Of a stretch of 64,000 nt of DNA, positions 51,225 to 60,786 are shown piece after piece. The notes under the pieces were generated by a model. That model was given only the letters and a program-made list of their open reading frames with translations, did no database searches and was not told where the DNA came from. Source of the DNA: Natrialba asiatica DSM 12278 (GTDB lineage Archaea > Halobacteriota > Halobacteria > Halobacteriales > Natrialbaceae); NCBI RefSeq assembly GCF_000337555.1, contig NZ_AOIO01000007.1, positions 22,293-86,292 on the forward strand. The letters are read 5' to 3'. The position numbers and the translations under genes are program-made. Position 1 is the first letter of the stretch; the number at the start of each line of letters is the position of its first letter.

Positions 51225-52265
51225 ATGTTGGGTGTTACCGAATTACAAGACATGTACGAAACGATGGTGATGGCGCGTCACTACGAGGAACGGCTGCAGG
51301 AGGAGTATCTCGAGGGAAAACAGCCCGCCTTCGATATTTCCGCTGGCCCCATCCCGGGTGAACTGCACCTGGCGGCCGGTCACGAGGCATCCGGCGTTGG
51401 CGTCTGTCATCACTTACGAGCCGAGGATTCGGTTACAGCGCCCCATCGCCCCCACCACATCGCGATTGCAAAGGGCGTCGATTTGAAAGCCATGACCGCC
51501 GAAATATTCGGGCGAGAGACCGGTCTCAGTGGTGGAAAAGGCGGCCACATGCACCTTTTCGATCCCGACGTCAACTTCGCGTGTAGCGGGATCATTGCCG
51601 AGGGCTGTCCGCCGGCGGTCGGTGCCGGATTGGACGCGAAAAAACGGAATGCTGACGACGTGGCAGTCGCTTTCCTCGGCGAAGGTGCGATCGACCAGGG
51701 CGCGTTTCTGGAATCGCTCAACCTGGCGAGCGTCCAAAACCTGCCGGTCGTTTTCGTCATCGAGGACAACGACTGGGCGATCAGTATGCCAAAAGAACGC
51801 GTCACCGACGTCACGAACGGGGCACAACGAGCAGCCGGATTCGATCTTCCAGGCACTCGCGTCGACGCCGACGACGTGATCGCAATCTCTGATGCCGCTA
51901 CTGACGCCATCGGACGCGCTCGCGACGGGAACGGCCCGTCGCTACTCGAGGTCCAGGTCCATCGGCGCATGGGCCACTTCATGGGAGACGCAGAAGGATA
52001 TCGCCCGGATGCGGACAAGGATGCGGCTACCCGTCGAGACGCGATCGAACGTCTCGAAACGAAACTGCGAGCCAACGACATCGATGACGAGACGTTCGAT
52101 GAACTCCGCTCTCGTGCCCGCGACCGCGTCGAAGAGGCCATCGAGTGGGCGAAAGAACAACCCGAACCCGAGCCGTCGGCGGCCTACGAAGACGTGTTCT
52201 CGTCGCCACCGTCCGAGGAACCGGAGCGCGCTCCGTCCGTCGCGGACACAGGAGGTGAGGACTGA
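51225..52265 (+). CDS. 2-Oxoacid (pyruvate/acetoin-type) dehydrogenase E1 alpha subunit
   Basis: A 346-residue thiamine-diphosphate-dependent E1 alpha. Seen: MVMARHYEERLQEEY, the conserved HLAAGHEASGVGVCHHL, GGKGGHMHLF, and the cofactor site LGEGAIDQGAFLESLNLA with VIEDNDWAIS. It decarboxylates a 2-oxoacid or cleaves acetoin. The ATG at 51225 is preferred to a TTG at 51192. Its stop overlaps the E1 beta start by one base (TGATG), so the subunits are co-translated. The substrate cannot be assigned; the GxGHMH group includes acetoin dehydrogenases. Confidence 0.92.
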   Translation: MLGVTELQDMYETMVMARHYEERLQEEYLEGKQPAFDISAGPIPGELHLAAGHEASGVGVCHHLRAEDSVTAPHRPHHIAIAKGVDLKAMTAEIFGRETGLSGGKGGHMHLFDPDVNFACSGIIAEGCPPAVGAGLDAKKRNADDVAVAFLGEGAIDQGAFLESLNLASVQNLPVVFVIEDNDWAISMPKERVTDVTNGAQRAAGFDLPGTRVDADDVIAISDAATDAIGRARDGNGPSLLEVQVHRRMGHFMGDAEGYRPDADKDAATRRDAIERLETKLRANDIDDETFDELRSRARDRVEEAIEWAKEQPEPEPSAAYEDVFSSPPSEEPERAPSVADTGGED

Positions 52266-53299
52266 TGGCCCGGCCGGAGGAGCACCGACAAACGGAGCGC
52301 TCGCTGACGATGAGCCGGGCGATGGTCGAGGCGATCGCCCACGAAATGCGCGAGGACGATGCCGTCTTCTACATGGGCGAGGACGTCGCGGACTACGGCG
52401 GTATCTTCGATAGCACCGAGGGGCTCCTCGACGAGTTCGGCCGCGACCGTATCATGGACGTGCCCATCAGCGAGACGGCGTACATCGGTGCTGCGGTCGG
52501 TGCCGCACAGGGGGGGATGCGGCCGATTGCCGAACTCATGTTTGTCGACTTCTTCGGCGTCGGCATGGATCAGATCTACAATCAGATGGCGAAGAACACC
52601 TACATGAGCGGCGGGGCCCTCTCCGTTCCGATGGTCCTCACGGCCGCCGTCGGTGGGACGTACAACGACGCTGCACAGCACTCACAGACGCTCTACGGAA
52701 CGTTTGCTCACCTTCCGGGGATGAAAGTTGTGGTCCCGTCGACGGCCTACGATGCAAAGGGACTGCTGCACACTGCGATCCGTGACGACGATCCGGTCGT
52801 CTACCTGTTTCACAAGCGGTTGATGGGTATCGGATGGCTTCCCGCACCGGACGGTCCGAAAACCGGCGTCCCCGAGGAGGCGTACACGATCCCGTTCGGC
52901 CGTGCCGACATCAAACGCGAGGGCGCTGACGCGACCGTCGTCACACTCGGATTGCACGTTCACCGTGCGCTTGCGGCCGCCGACTCGCTTGCCGATGACG
53001 GGATCGATGCCGAAGTCATCGATCTTCGGACGCTGGCTCCGCTCGATATCGAGACGATCCGGGACTCGGTCGCGAAGACCGGTCGACTCGTCGTCGTCGA
53101 CGAAGATTACCGTTCGTACGGTCTCACCGGCGAAATCATCGCAGGGGTGGCTGAAGGTGACCTCGCCGCTCTCGACGCCGTCGAACGGGTTGCACTTCCG
53201 GACGTCCCGATACCCTACGCGCGCCCGATGGAGAACGAAGTCATTCCGGATACCGACGATATCACAGCGGCGATTCGACGCGTTCGATCGGACGAATGA
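52265..53299 (+). CDS. 2-Oxoacid (pyruvate/acetoin-type) dehydrogenase E1 beta subunit
   Basis: A 344-residue E1 beta (transketolase pyrimidine-binding and C-terminal domains). Motifs are MGEDVADYGG, DVPISETAYIGAAVGAA, GLRPIAEL-type GMRPIAELMFVDF, VYLFHKRLMG and VVVDEDYRSYG. It completes the E1 tetramer with the alpha subunit encoded upstream. It overlaps both neighbours by one to four bases, which marks a tightly coupled operon. Confidence 0.93.
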   Translation: MARPEEHRQTERSLTMSRAMVEAIAHEMREDDAVFYMGEDVADYGGIFDSTEGLLDEFGRDRIMDVPISETAYIGAAVGAAQGGMRPIAELMFVDFFGVGMDQIYNQMAKNTYMSGGALSVPMVLTAAVGGTYNDAAQHSQTLYGTFAHLPGMKVVVPSTAYDAKGLLHTAIRDDDPVVYLFHKRLMGIGWLPAPDGPKTGVPEEAYTIPFGRADIKREGADATVVTLGLHVHRALAAADSLADDGIDAEVIDLRTLAPLDIETIRDSVAKTGRLVVVDEDYRSYGLTGEIIAGVAEGDLAALDAVERVALPDVPIPYARPMENEVIPDTDDITAAIRRVRSDE

Positions 53300-53559
53300 G
53301 CTCGAACACACCCCGCGTCGCCGTCGAGACGGCCGACGTCTGGCCCGAAGATAGCGACGAGAACGAGGGCGTCGTCGTCAACTGGTTCACGAGCGAGGGG
53401 ACCCGCGTCGACGAGGGTGATCCCCTCTGTGAATTTCAGGTCGAAAAGGTGAGCGTCGACGTTCCGGCACCGGTGTCCGGCATCCTCGATGAAATCGCCC
53501 TCGACGAAGACGACGAGTTCGAAAAGGGCGAGACGATCGCCTGGATTCGCCGCGAGTAG
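53296..53559 (+). CDS. Stand-alone lipoyl (biotinyl-type) carrier domain
   Basis: An 87-residue protein that is only a lipoyl domain: GVVVNWFTSEGTRVDEGDPL and the lipoylation hairpin VEKVSVDVPAPVSG with the acceptor lysine in EK. In complete E2 proteins this domain is joined to a catalytic core; here it ends at 53559 and the core sequence follows only as a decayed pseudogene. It overlaps the E1 beta stop by four bases (ATGA). It may still serve as a mobile carrier for an E2 encoded elsewhere. Confidence 0.88.
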   Translation: MSSNTPRVAVETADVWPEDSDENEGVVVNWFTSEGTRVDEGDPLCEFQVEKVSVDVPAPVSGILDEIALDEDDEFEKGETIAWIRRE

Positions 53560-53593
53560 TTCCGCCCCCATCCAGAACTCGTTTCCAGAGAGT

Positions 53594-54290
53594 ATGACCG
53601 CCACTGATCCAGACACCGACATCGACTCGGACCCTGATTCAGACTCAGGCCCGGGCCCGCATTCGAACCCAGATTCGAACCGGACCGTCAACGCACCAGC
53701 GACGAACGCCAGCGAATCCGATCTCGGCCGGACCGTCTCCGAGGCGAGAGTGCAGCGACGACCCTCAATGTGAACAGCTCCGTTTTTGACCTCGTCCGCC
53801 GCGCAGTTTCTGCAACCCTTGCCGAACACCCGGCCGTTAACGCGACGTTCGAAGACGCACGTTCTGTACGAGGAGCACAATGTCGGTATTGGCGTCGATA
53901 CCGAGGTCGGGTTGGCGACCCCGTACTCCGTCGTCTCGATTCAAAATCCCTCGCTGAACTCGCAACGGAACGGCGACGACTGACCGAGCGCGTTCAGGAG
54001 GAGAGTACTCGATGCGTGATCTTCGCGGTGGCACGTTCACCGTCTCAAATCCCGGCGTCTTTGGCGTTGACTCGTTCACGCCGATTAGTACCCCGCCGGA
54101 GATTGCGATTCTCGGCGTCGACCGCATGGAGATCCGCGAGCGCGCACAGCGTTGGTCTGACGGTGTCGCGTTCAAAATCAGTTGCCCGTCGACCCGAGTT
54201 TCGATCACCGCCTCGTCGACGGTGCAGACGCGGCTCGATTTCTCGAGACGTTTGCGGAGCACGTGGAAAACTCGGATCGATTCGTGCCTG
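53594..54290 (+). pseudogene. Decayed E2 acyltransferase catalytic domain
   Basis: Fragments of a dihydrolipoyl acyltransferase core are readable in order but in three alternating frames: VFDLVRRAVSATLAEHPAVN (about 53778), YEEHNVGIGVDTEVGLATP (53870), [17 protein letters not shown] (53945), [20 protein letters not shown] (54012) and the active-site block [19 protein letters not shown] (54190). Five or so frameshifts and at least two stops separate them, and the start region is a D/P/S-rich linker. The HxxxDG active-site sequence survives as relic. The E1 subunits and lipoyl domain upstream are intact, so loss of E2 is recent or it is supplied from another locus. Confidence 0.85.
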
Positions 54291-54358
54291 GGGGCTGCCC
54301 ATCGGGTGGTCGTGTTCTTTCGAACGATCGTGGGACGACCCGAAGTGAGGGGAGTGCC

Positions 54359-54901
54359 TTAAAACACCGTAATGAGCCATCCAACGACGCCGGCCGTGAC
54401 GAGCAACCGACCGAGACTTCCCAGAAAGGTCGCGATAGCAAACCGCACGTAGTTCGTTTCGAGCGCGGCGAACGCGTATATCGATATCGTATCGGGAAAG
54501 AAGGGGACGGACAGTGCCAGCGCGAGCCCGGCGTACCCATACTGCTGTGCGAGCTGCACTGAGCGTTTCTCTGACCACTCCAGTATGTTCCATCTGGATC
54601 GGCGTAACCACCGAATAAGCGGCCCGGCTTGTTTGGCTTCCTGTCCGATATGGAACGCGAAAACGCTTCCTGCAGCCTTTCCAGTCGCACTTACGATCAT
54701 AATACACCCGAGTTGTCCCCATGCGGGGAGACCGAGATCGAGTGGGACACCGAGAACGACCTCGCTGGGGCCTGGGAGGGCAAATGCGATGAGAAACGAG
54801 TAGACGAAAATAATCCCCATTCCCGGCCAACCTGTCACCGATTCAATGACCGTTTCGATACCACTACCGAGGGAGAGAACCAATGGGGCAGCTACTTCCA
54901 T
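54359..54901 (-). CDS. VTT/DedA-like membrane protein
   Basis: A 180-residue membrane protein with about four to five helices. The pattern [18 protein letters not shown] followed by [21 protein letters not shown], and [21 protein letters not shown], fits the VTT (SNARE-associated/DedA/YqaA) family, whose members move lipids or help membrane homeostasis. ATG at 54901 chosen over a TTG at 54922. It is convergent with the decayed E2 gene, whose 3' end it nearly reaches. Confidence 0.8.
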   Translation of the reverse strand: MEVAAPLVLSLGSGIETVIESVTGWPGMGIIFVYSFLIAFALPGPSEVVLGVPLDLGLPAWGQLGCIMIVSATGKAAGSVFAFHIGQEAKQAGPLIRWLRRSRWNILEWSEKRSVQLAQQYGYAGLALALSVPFFPDTISIYAFAALETNYVRFAIATFLGSLGRLLVTAGVVGWLITVF

Positions 54902-55101
54902 TACATAATTCTTCAGCAGCAACCACTATGATCATTTTCATCTAGCGAGTATCCATATGTCGTCTCATCTTTGTCGGCCCAACGCAGCCTTTCCGCTACA
55001 AAAAAACGAGGCTGCTACCAGTACTCTCGGGTTTCTACGGGGCTGATCTAGGCCGGTTTCCAGCCAAACGATGGCTCCACAAGCAAGCGCAAACAGTAGC
55101 G

Positions 55102-55440
55102 TCAGAAATCCTGTCGTTCGACCTCTACTGATCGAGGCTGGTTCGAGAGCGGTAGCCGCGTCCAGACGGCACGTCCGATGATCGCGCCGATCGAGTTGAT
55201 AAGCAGCAGCGAACAGAAGTACCACGGCTTGGCCTGAACCACTGTAAGCCCTCTCGTCGAAGCGGGGACAATACCCAGCGCCAGCAAATAGAACAGGGTG
55301 AGGAGACAAAGCGAGGACCGGCGATACCCGTGCCAATAGAGAACGCCGACAAGGGCACCCGCGAGTAATCCGAGTTGACCCGAATGAAGTTCGGGAATAG
55401 TGCTGAAAATTGACGAGAGGATCGTTTCAACGGTCGCCAT
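55102..55440 (-). CDS. Small membrane protein, unknown function
   Basis: A 112-residue protein with about three membrane helices (LGLLAGALVGVLYWHGY; LCLLTLFYLLALGIV; WYFCSLLLINSIGAIIG). No family recognised. Codon use is less GC-biased than in the pectin locus. It is preceded on its strand by a stretch without genes. Confidence 0.55.
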   Translation of the reverse strand: MATVETILSSIFSTIPELHSGQLGLLAGALVGVLYWHGYRRSSLCLLTLFYLLALGIVPASTRGLTVVQAKPWYFCSLLLINSIGAIIGRAVWTRLPLSNQPRSVEVERQDF

Positions 55441-55908
55441 GAGTACCTTGCTCTAGTCGGGACCCGTTCTATGCGTTGACCTGCAATTCGACAGGCCATA
55501 TAACGATTCACGTTGGCCGATACCGATGGCACACTGATACGAACAGGAGAACACGATCAGTGAGGCTCGTTGTCGGAACCGACTCTCTAATAACACCCGA
55601 ATCTGTTTCCACACGGATTGCCCGACAGCTGTGCGAGCGGGTGCACTGACTTTCAGTGACCCCTGTATCTCCCTGCACGAGTGCTCGTCAGAGACGAACT
55701 CGAACTCGTGCCACGTCGGGCACCGGTCGTTGTTCGCTGCTGGCCGTGACGTTGGTCCGTTGAGAAGCGGAACGATGGAGGACGGAAACCAGCCACTATA
55801 GCCTCCCGGGTAAGACGTCGCGTGTACCAGTTGTTGGTAATACGAGTTCTTTATTCAGTCTGCACCGCGAACATTTACCGGGCGATTCATCGTCGTTCAT
55901 GAATTTAC
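55441..55908. other. 468 bases without a recognisable gene
   Basis: Short disrupted frames only. An acidic-valine rich segment near 55690-55740 on + could be a scrap of an old gene (RDELELVPRRAPVVVRCW), but it is too short to assign. Confidence 0.4.
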
Positions 55909-56370
55909 TCACGAGCGTAATCCGTTCTTTCCCGCCAATTCCTGACACTGTTCACCGAGGGGTTTCAGCCGCAGTTCTCCGAAGCCGTATCGAGAGTAAG
56001 ACCCGACCCGCTGGAGGCCGTTCCTCGCGGTCTCCACCGGGCGGTCACCGAGGTACTTCACGACCTGGCCGTGATCGACCGTTTCCAGCCGGAACACCCC
56101 GCGTTGCTCCAGTATCTTCTCCTCGCGGAGCCGGAGATCGTCACGGTTCTCGGCCCACCACCAGGGATAGTGCGGTCGTTCGCCTCTGGATACTCCGACG
56201 CCAGGACGAACGGCGTTACCAACTCGATGAGGTACGTCTCCGCGCCTTCGAGCCGTGAATAGTCCAGTTCGTCGAGGTCAACCATCTGCGTGTCCTTCAA
56301 CTGAACCCCGCCGTAGCCGTAGTTCCGCTTACCGCCGAACTGGAGCTCCTCCAGCACACCCTCGCCGAGG
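55909..56370 (-). pseudogene. Frameshifted gene remnant, weakly RAMP-like
   Basis: On the minus strand, coding-type sequence runs from about 56370 (SLGEGVLEELQFGGKRNYG, then YGGVQLKDTQMVDLDELDY, RLEGAETYLIELVTPFVL) to a one-base frameshift near 56165. It resumes as WWWAENRDDLRLREEKI ... RVGSYSRYGFGELRLKPL, and stops at 55909. The start is missing: upstream of 56370 the sequence is instead coding-like on the plus strand up to a stop at 56484 (RIRKRIEEVEDDAEVLQEHH). The glycine-rich words FGGKRNYGYG and SRYGFGELRL resemble glycine-rich loops of CRISPR RAMP proteins (Csm/Cmr type), but no other cas gene is near. Family assignment is tentative. Confidence 0.4.
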
Positions 56371-56598
56371 CTACAAGCCGAATTCGCAAGCGAATCGAGG
56401 AAGTAGAAGACGACGCCGAAGTACTTCAGGAACACCACCTGGAACTCTACGAAGAGCTTTACGACGCCGTCTGCGAGGAAGAGTAACAGTAAATAGTAGC
56501 ACGATTTCTTCACCCATGGAGATTACCGAAACTAACCGGAAAATTCGGTAACTACGTATGCGTAACGACCATACCTCTTGAAACAGTGGACATATCTG

Positions 56599-58170
56599 AT
56601 GACCGGGTCCGAGACGCCGGGTGAAACCTCTCGTCAAAGTTCTCCAGAAGACGTTTTAGAGCGTGTAACTGACGGCGTCTTTGCGCTCGACGAGGACTGG
56701 CGGTTCACGTATTTGAACGACCGAGCCGAAACTATGTTCCAGCGAGACCGAGCGGAACTCCGTGGGAAGGTCATCTGGGAGGAGTTTCCCGTGATGACCG
56801 ACTCGCCGTTCCAGTGGGAGCACGAACGTGCGATGGAGACCCAAGAACCCGTTACGTTCGAGGCACACTATCCGCCGCAGGATAGCTGGTTCGAGGTGCG
56901 TGTTTACCCCTCTGAAACCGACCTATCAGTGTACGTGCGCGACATCACTGCCCCGGATGACTACGAGCAGGAACTCGAAGAACGTGAGCAAGCCCTCCGG
57001 CGTGCGTATGAGGTGATGGCGGCCCCAGACCAACCGTTCTCCCAGCAGATTAACTCGCTCCTCGATGTGGTCCGCACGGCAGTCGGGACCAAATTTGCGA
57101 CGCTCTCGCGGGTCGAGGAAGACGCTGGGGAATACATCTTCGAGCATGTGGCCACGCCGGAGGAGGTTGACCTCGAACCGGGCGACACAACGCCGATGGA
57201 AACCCTCCCCAACTGCTCGCACGTCGTCGAGACCGAGGAGACACTCGTCTTGCAGGACGTGAAGGCAGAGGCTCCGGAACTGGCCGACCCCGAATGGGGC
57301 ATCGCCTGTTATCTCGGGACACCGGTCATCGTCCACGGAGACGTGTATGGGACGTTCTGCTTCTACGGGATGGAACCACGGACCGAGGCGTTTTCCGACT
57401 GGCAAGTGTCATTCGTCGGCCTGCTCAGTCAGTGGGTGAGCAATGAACTCGAGCACAAGGCGTATGAGCGAGAGCTCAAAGAGTCCAACAAGGAATTAGA
57501 GCAGTTCGCCTACGCTACCTCCCACGACCTCGAGGAGCCCTTACGGATGGTGTCGAGTTACCTCACGCTCATCGACCAGCGCTACAGCGACGACCTCGAC
57601 GAGGACGGCCGAGAGTTCATCGACTTCGCCGTCGATGGCGCTGACCGGATGCGCGACATGATAGCGGGGTTGCTTGAATATTCGCGGGTTGACACGCGCG
57701 GCGACCCCTTGGAGCCAGTCGAGTTGGACGCCGTTCTCGAAGACGTTTGCGAGGACCTTCAGGTGAAAATCGAGGAGACGGATGCGGAGATAGTCACGGA
57801 GGTACTCCCCCGCGTCGAAGGTGACTCCGACCAACTCCGGCAGGTGTTCCAAAACCTGCTGGACAACGCCATCGAGTACAGCGGCGAGGAGTCACCGCGG
57901 GTTCACGTCTCGGCCGAGCGGACGGGCGACGAGTGGACGGTATCGGTTCGCGATGAGGGCATCGGTATCGACCCCGCGGACGCCGATCGCGTCTTCGACG
58001 TGTTCCAGAGCCTCCACACGCAAGAGGAGGCAGCGGGGACAGGTATCGGACTGGCGCTGTGCGAGCGCATCATCGAGCGCCACGGCGGCGAAATCTGGGT
58101 TGAATCCGGCCTTGGCGAGGGAACGACGTTTTCTTGTACTCTTCCGGCAGCAGACGAATCCGATAACTGA
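56599..58170 (+). CDS. PAS-GAF sensor histidine kinase
   Basis: A 523-residue soluble histidine kinase. A PAS domain (about 12-115; VTDGVFALDEDWRFTYLN) precedes a GAF domain (about 145-300; TAVGTKFATLSRVEEDAG). HisKA holds the phospho-acceptor (ATSHDLEEPLRMVSSYL, His near 310), followed by the ATPase domain with NLLDNAIEYS, RDEGIGIDPADADRVF and GTGIGLALCERI. It has no membrane segment, so it senses an internal signal such as light, redox or small molecules. No response regulator is adjacent, which is common in haloarchaea. ATG at 56599 chosen over a TTG at 56578. Confidence 0.91.
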   Translation: MTGSETPGETSRQSSPEDVLERVTDGVFALDEDWRFTYLNDRAETMFQRDRAELRGKVIWEEFPVMTDSPFQWEHERAMETQEPVTFEAHYPPQDSWFEVRVYPSETDLSVYVRDITAPDDYEQELEEREQALRRAYEVMAAPDQPFSQQINSLLDVVRTAVGTKFATLSRVEEDAGEYIFEHVATPEEVDLEPGDTTPMETLPNCSHVVETEETLVLQDVKAEAPELADPEWGIACYLGTPVIVHGDVYGTFCFYGMEPRTEAFSDWQVSFVGLLSQWVSNELEHKAYERELKESNKELEQFAYATSHDLEEPLRMVSSYLTLIDQRYSDDLDEDGREFIDFAVDGADRMRDMIAGLLEYSRVDTRGDPLEPVELDAVLEDVCEDLQVKIEETDAEIVTEVLPRVEGDSDQLRQVFQNLLDNAIEYSGEESPRVHVSAERTGDEWTVSVRDEGIGIDPADADRVFDVFQSLHTQEEAAGTGIGLALCERIIERHGGEIWVESGLGEGTTFSCTLPAADESDN

Positions 58171-58248
58171 GCCCGCTGTACTTGCCGCGGATTTCACGGC
58201 TAACTCCGGATAAAGAAATCTCATTACCAACGATTGATAACCGAACGG

Positions 58249-58350
58249 AAAAATCAAGGGATTGGGGACGACTACACGTACTTCTACACGAACCTCAACC
58301 CGACCGAGATTCCGCCGGAGGAACTCGCCAGCGACTACCGGCGACGTTGG
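58249..58350 (+). mobile_element. Transposase remnant (IS4/ISH-type DDE family)
   Basis: About 34 codons read YTYFYTNLNPTEIPPEELAS followed by DYRRRWGL, matching the segment of haloarchaeal DDE transposases that ends in the (D/E)YRRRWGIE motif with the last catalytic glutamate region. Sequence before and after is unrelated and AT-richer. It is a dead scrap of an insertion sequence; no ends or target duplications were seen. Confidence 0.7.
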
Positions 58351-58539
58351 GGATTAGGGGTATTTCGCCTTAGCCGCGATCATGGTGATCGTTATCGGTC
58401 TGACGGTTTAGATGCCGGACGTAGCACACTCATAGAACCCAATTTTCTCTTTACAAGATATCGTATTTTCGAGTTTATTTGAGATATCCCAACTGAACCA
58501 CTATCTTGTCAGCGGCTGAACCCGAGTTACTGCAAGCCC

Positions 58540-60018
58540 ATGAACAAGCAGAACGACGCTGAACGCCGCGGCGTCTCGCGCCGAAACTACCTCAAATTCG
58601 GGAGCGCAACAGCACTTTCGATCGGAGCTATCGACAGCGCAACTGCGACAGCACGGATGGAGAGTTCCGATCAGCACCAGGGGAGTCCCGACCGGATCGT
58701 GATCAAAAACGGGACGCTCGTTACGGTTGACCCCGATCGCGGTATTCTCCACGATACGGACCTGCTTATCGCGGACGGAGCGATCGAACGGATCGACGAG
58801 TCGATCGACGAACCGAGCGCTGCCCACCTCGACGCCGAGGATGCAATCGTCCTTCCCGGATTCGTTAATTCGCACCTGCATACGTGGCAAGCGGGCGTTC
58901 GCGGAATCGCGGGGAACTGGTCGTTCTCCGAATACCTCGAAACGATGCTCGGAGAGATCAGTCGTCACTACCGACCCGCCGACGCGTACCTCGGAAACCT
59001 CTTCGGCGCTGTCGACCAACTCAACGCCGGCACGACGACGATTCTCGACTGGTTCCACATCGCGAACTCGCCGTCACACACCGATCGTGCGATAGACGGC
59101 CTCGAAGACGCCGGCATCCGCGCAGTCTTCGCCCACGGACCGCCCGGAGACGACAGTGCGACGTGGTGGGAAGACAGTGCGGAACCGCATCCGGACGATA
59201 TCCGCCGGCTTCACCGCGAGCGCTTTCCCTCGGCCGATAGACGACTCACGCTGGCGATGGGGATCCGCGGCCCCGATTACTCGACTGACGAAGTCGTCAC
59301 GCACGACATCGAACTCGCCCGGGAACTCGGACTTCCCGCCTCGATGCACATCGGCTCGCTCGGCCCCGGCGGCGTCTCGACGCTCGACGAACTCGGGCTC
59401 CTCGGCGACGACCTCAACTACGTTCACGCGAACCGTCTGACGCAAGCGGAGTTCGACCGCATCGGCGACTCCGGCGGTTCGGTATCGACGACTCCCGAGG
59501 TCGAAATGCAGATGGGAATGGGCATGCCGGCGCTGCGGGAAACCATCGATGGAGGCGCAACGCCAGCAGTCGGCGTCGACATCGTCTCGAACGTCAGCAG
59601 CGACCTGTTCACGCAGACGCGAACGGCGCTGCAGGTTCAGCGCGCTCTCGATACCCAGCCGACCGTCGAGCAAAACGAACAGATCGAAACGGTCTCGCTG
59701 TCCGCCAGACGCGCACTCGAACTCGCGACGATCGACGGCGCTCGAGCACTTGGACTCGACGACACGATCGGCTCGCTGACGCCCGGCAAGCGAGCGGATA
59801 TCACGCTCGTTCGGACGACCGATATCAATACGACGCCGGTCCACGATCCGGTCGAAACGGTCGTCTTTCAGGCGGGCGTTGCGAATATCGATACGGTCCT
59901 GGTCGACGGACGGATCGTCAAGAAAGACGGCGTCCTGTACAACGATCCCGCGAGAAAGCACCGCGATCAGCTCGTGCAGTCGGGGCGACGGATCCTTCGA
60001 GAGAGCGATCTCCACTGA
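58540..60018 (+). CDS. Tat-exported amidohydrolase
   Basis: A 492-residue metal-dependent amidohydrolase (deaminase/chlorohydrolase type). A Tat signal lies at the N-terminus (SRRNYLKFGSATALSI). Metal ligands are seen in GFVNSHLHTW (HxH), SMHIGSLG (His), YVHANRL (His) and GVDIVSN (Asp). The C-terminal GSLTPGKRADITLV closes the beta-sandwich. The family deaminates or dehalogenates aromatic and heterocyclic rings; substrate unknown. Export of such an enzyme is unusual because most relatives are cytoplasmic. It follows the transposase remnant. Confidence 0.88.
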   Translation: MNKQNDAERRGVSRRNYLKFGSATALSIGAIDSATATARMESSDQHQGSPDRIVIKNGTLVTVDPDRGILHDTDLLIADGAIERIDESIDEPSAAHLDAEDAIVLPGFVNSHLHTWQAGVRGIAGNWSFSEYLETMLGEISRHYRPADAYLGNLFGAVDQLNAGTTTILDWFHIANSPSHTDRAIDGLEDAGIRAVFAHGPPGDDSATWWEDSAEPHPDDIRRLHRERFPSADRRLTLAMGIRGPDYSTDEVVTHDIELARELGLPASMHIGSLGPGGVSTLDELGLLGDDLNYVHANRLTQAEFDRIGDSGGSVSTTPEVEMQMGMGMPALRETIDGGATPAVGVDIVSNVSSDLFTQTRTALQVQRALDTQPTVEQNEQIETVSLSARRALELATIDGARALGLDDTIGSLTPGKRADITLVRTTDINTTPVHDPVETVVFQAGVANIDTVLVDGRIVKKDGVLYNDPARKHRDQLVQSGRRILRESDLH

Positions 60019-60165
60019 CGGGCTTTCGAACTGCCGAACTCGTCGGCAGGACCCGATCCAGAGCGTCCATCGCTTCTCGCAGGGAATATTTCCTGTTAAC
60101 CGGAGTAGCGGCAGTGGCTTCGGTAAGAGGGGAAGTTAACCCGGTAGCCTTCCTGAAGTCCGATA

Positions 60166-60558
60166 ATGTCCGAGACCGACGTGGCAGACAACGGGACACC
60201 GTCTCGATTCGGCCGACTCCTCTTTGCGGGTGGGCTTGCAATACTCGCGATTCGAAACCTGACCGACCTTGAGGGGCGTATCGCCTATGCAGATGCCAAG
60301 GGGGTCCCGTCTGCGGACAGACTCGTTCCGGCGGCGAGCGGACTCCTCCTCGGTGGCAGTCTGGGTATCGGCACCTGGAAATTCCCGAAACTTTCCGCGG
60401 GAAGCGTCGCGGCGTTCCTTGCAGGCGTGACACCGGTTATGCACGACTTCTGGGCCGTCGATTCGGAATCACGCGATGCGGAACTCACGTCTTTCCTCCA
60501 AAACCTAACGCTGCTCGGTGCTGCTATCGTCTTCTTCAGACGAGCGAGCGAGAACTAA
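60166..60558 (+). CDS. DoxX-like membrane protein
   Basis: A 130-residue membrane protein with four likely helices (RLLFAGGLAILAIRNL; LVPAASGLLLGGSLGIG; AGSVAAFLAGVTPVMHDFW; NLTLLGAAIVFF). The layout and the FWAVDSESRDAELTSFLQNL segment resemble the DoxX/DoxD family. Function unknown. Confidence 0.8.
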   Translation: MSETDVADNGTPSRFGRLLFAGGLAILAIRNLTDLEGRIAYADAKGVPSADRLVPAASGLLLGGSLGIGTWKFPKLSAGSVAAFLAGVTPVMHDFWAVDSESRDAELTSFLQNLTLLGAAIVFFRRASEN

Positions 60559-60786
60559 CGGGACTCCCCACCGTCACCCTCCCAACCGGCTTCTCTCCGA
60601 GTAACAGAACGAGTTCACACGCACGCGTTCTCTCCGCACACCGGAACTCGTCTGTCTCTTCAGCCACGGTAGAGAGCGAGATGCAGCATCCAGCCGTGAC
60701 CGCTATCCCGGTCGACTGCGCTCGATTCGTTGTGTCCCCTCAGTATCTCCGACAGGTTTTATCGTTGGGTCGCCAATGAGACGCGT

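Noticed and set aside
54965-55336. Minus-strand frame overlapping the small membrane protein
   Set aside because: Shares the DNA of the three-helix protein in another frame and gives a cysteine/arginine-rich product without membrane or domain pattern.
55909-56570. Possible CRISPR locus near the RAMP-like remnant
   Set aside because: No repeat-spacer array and no other cas gene within the window.
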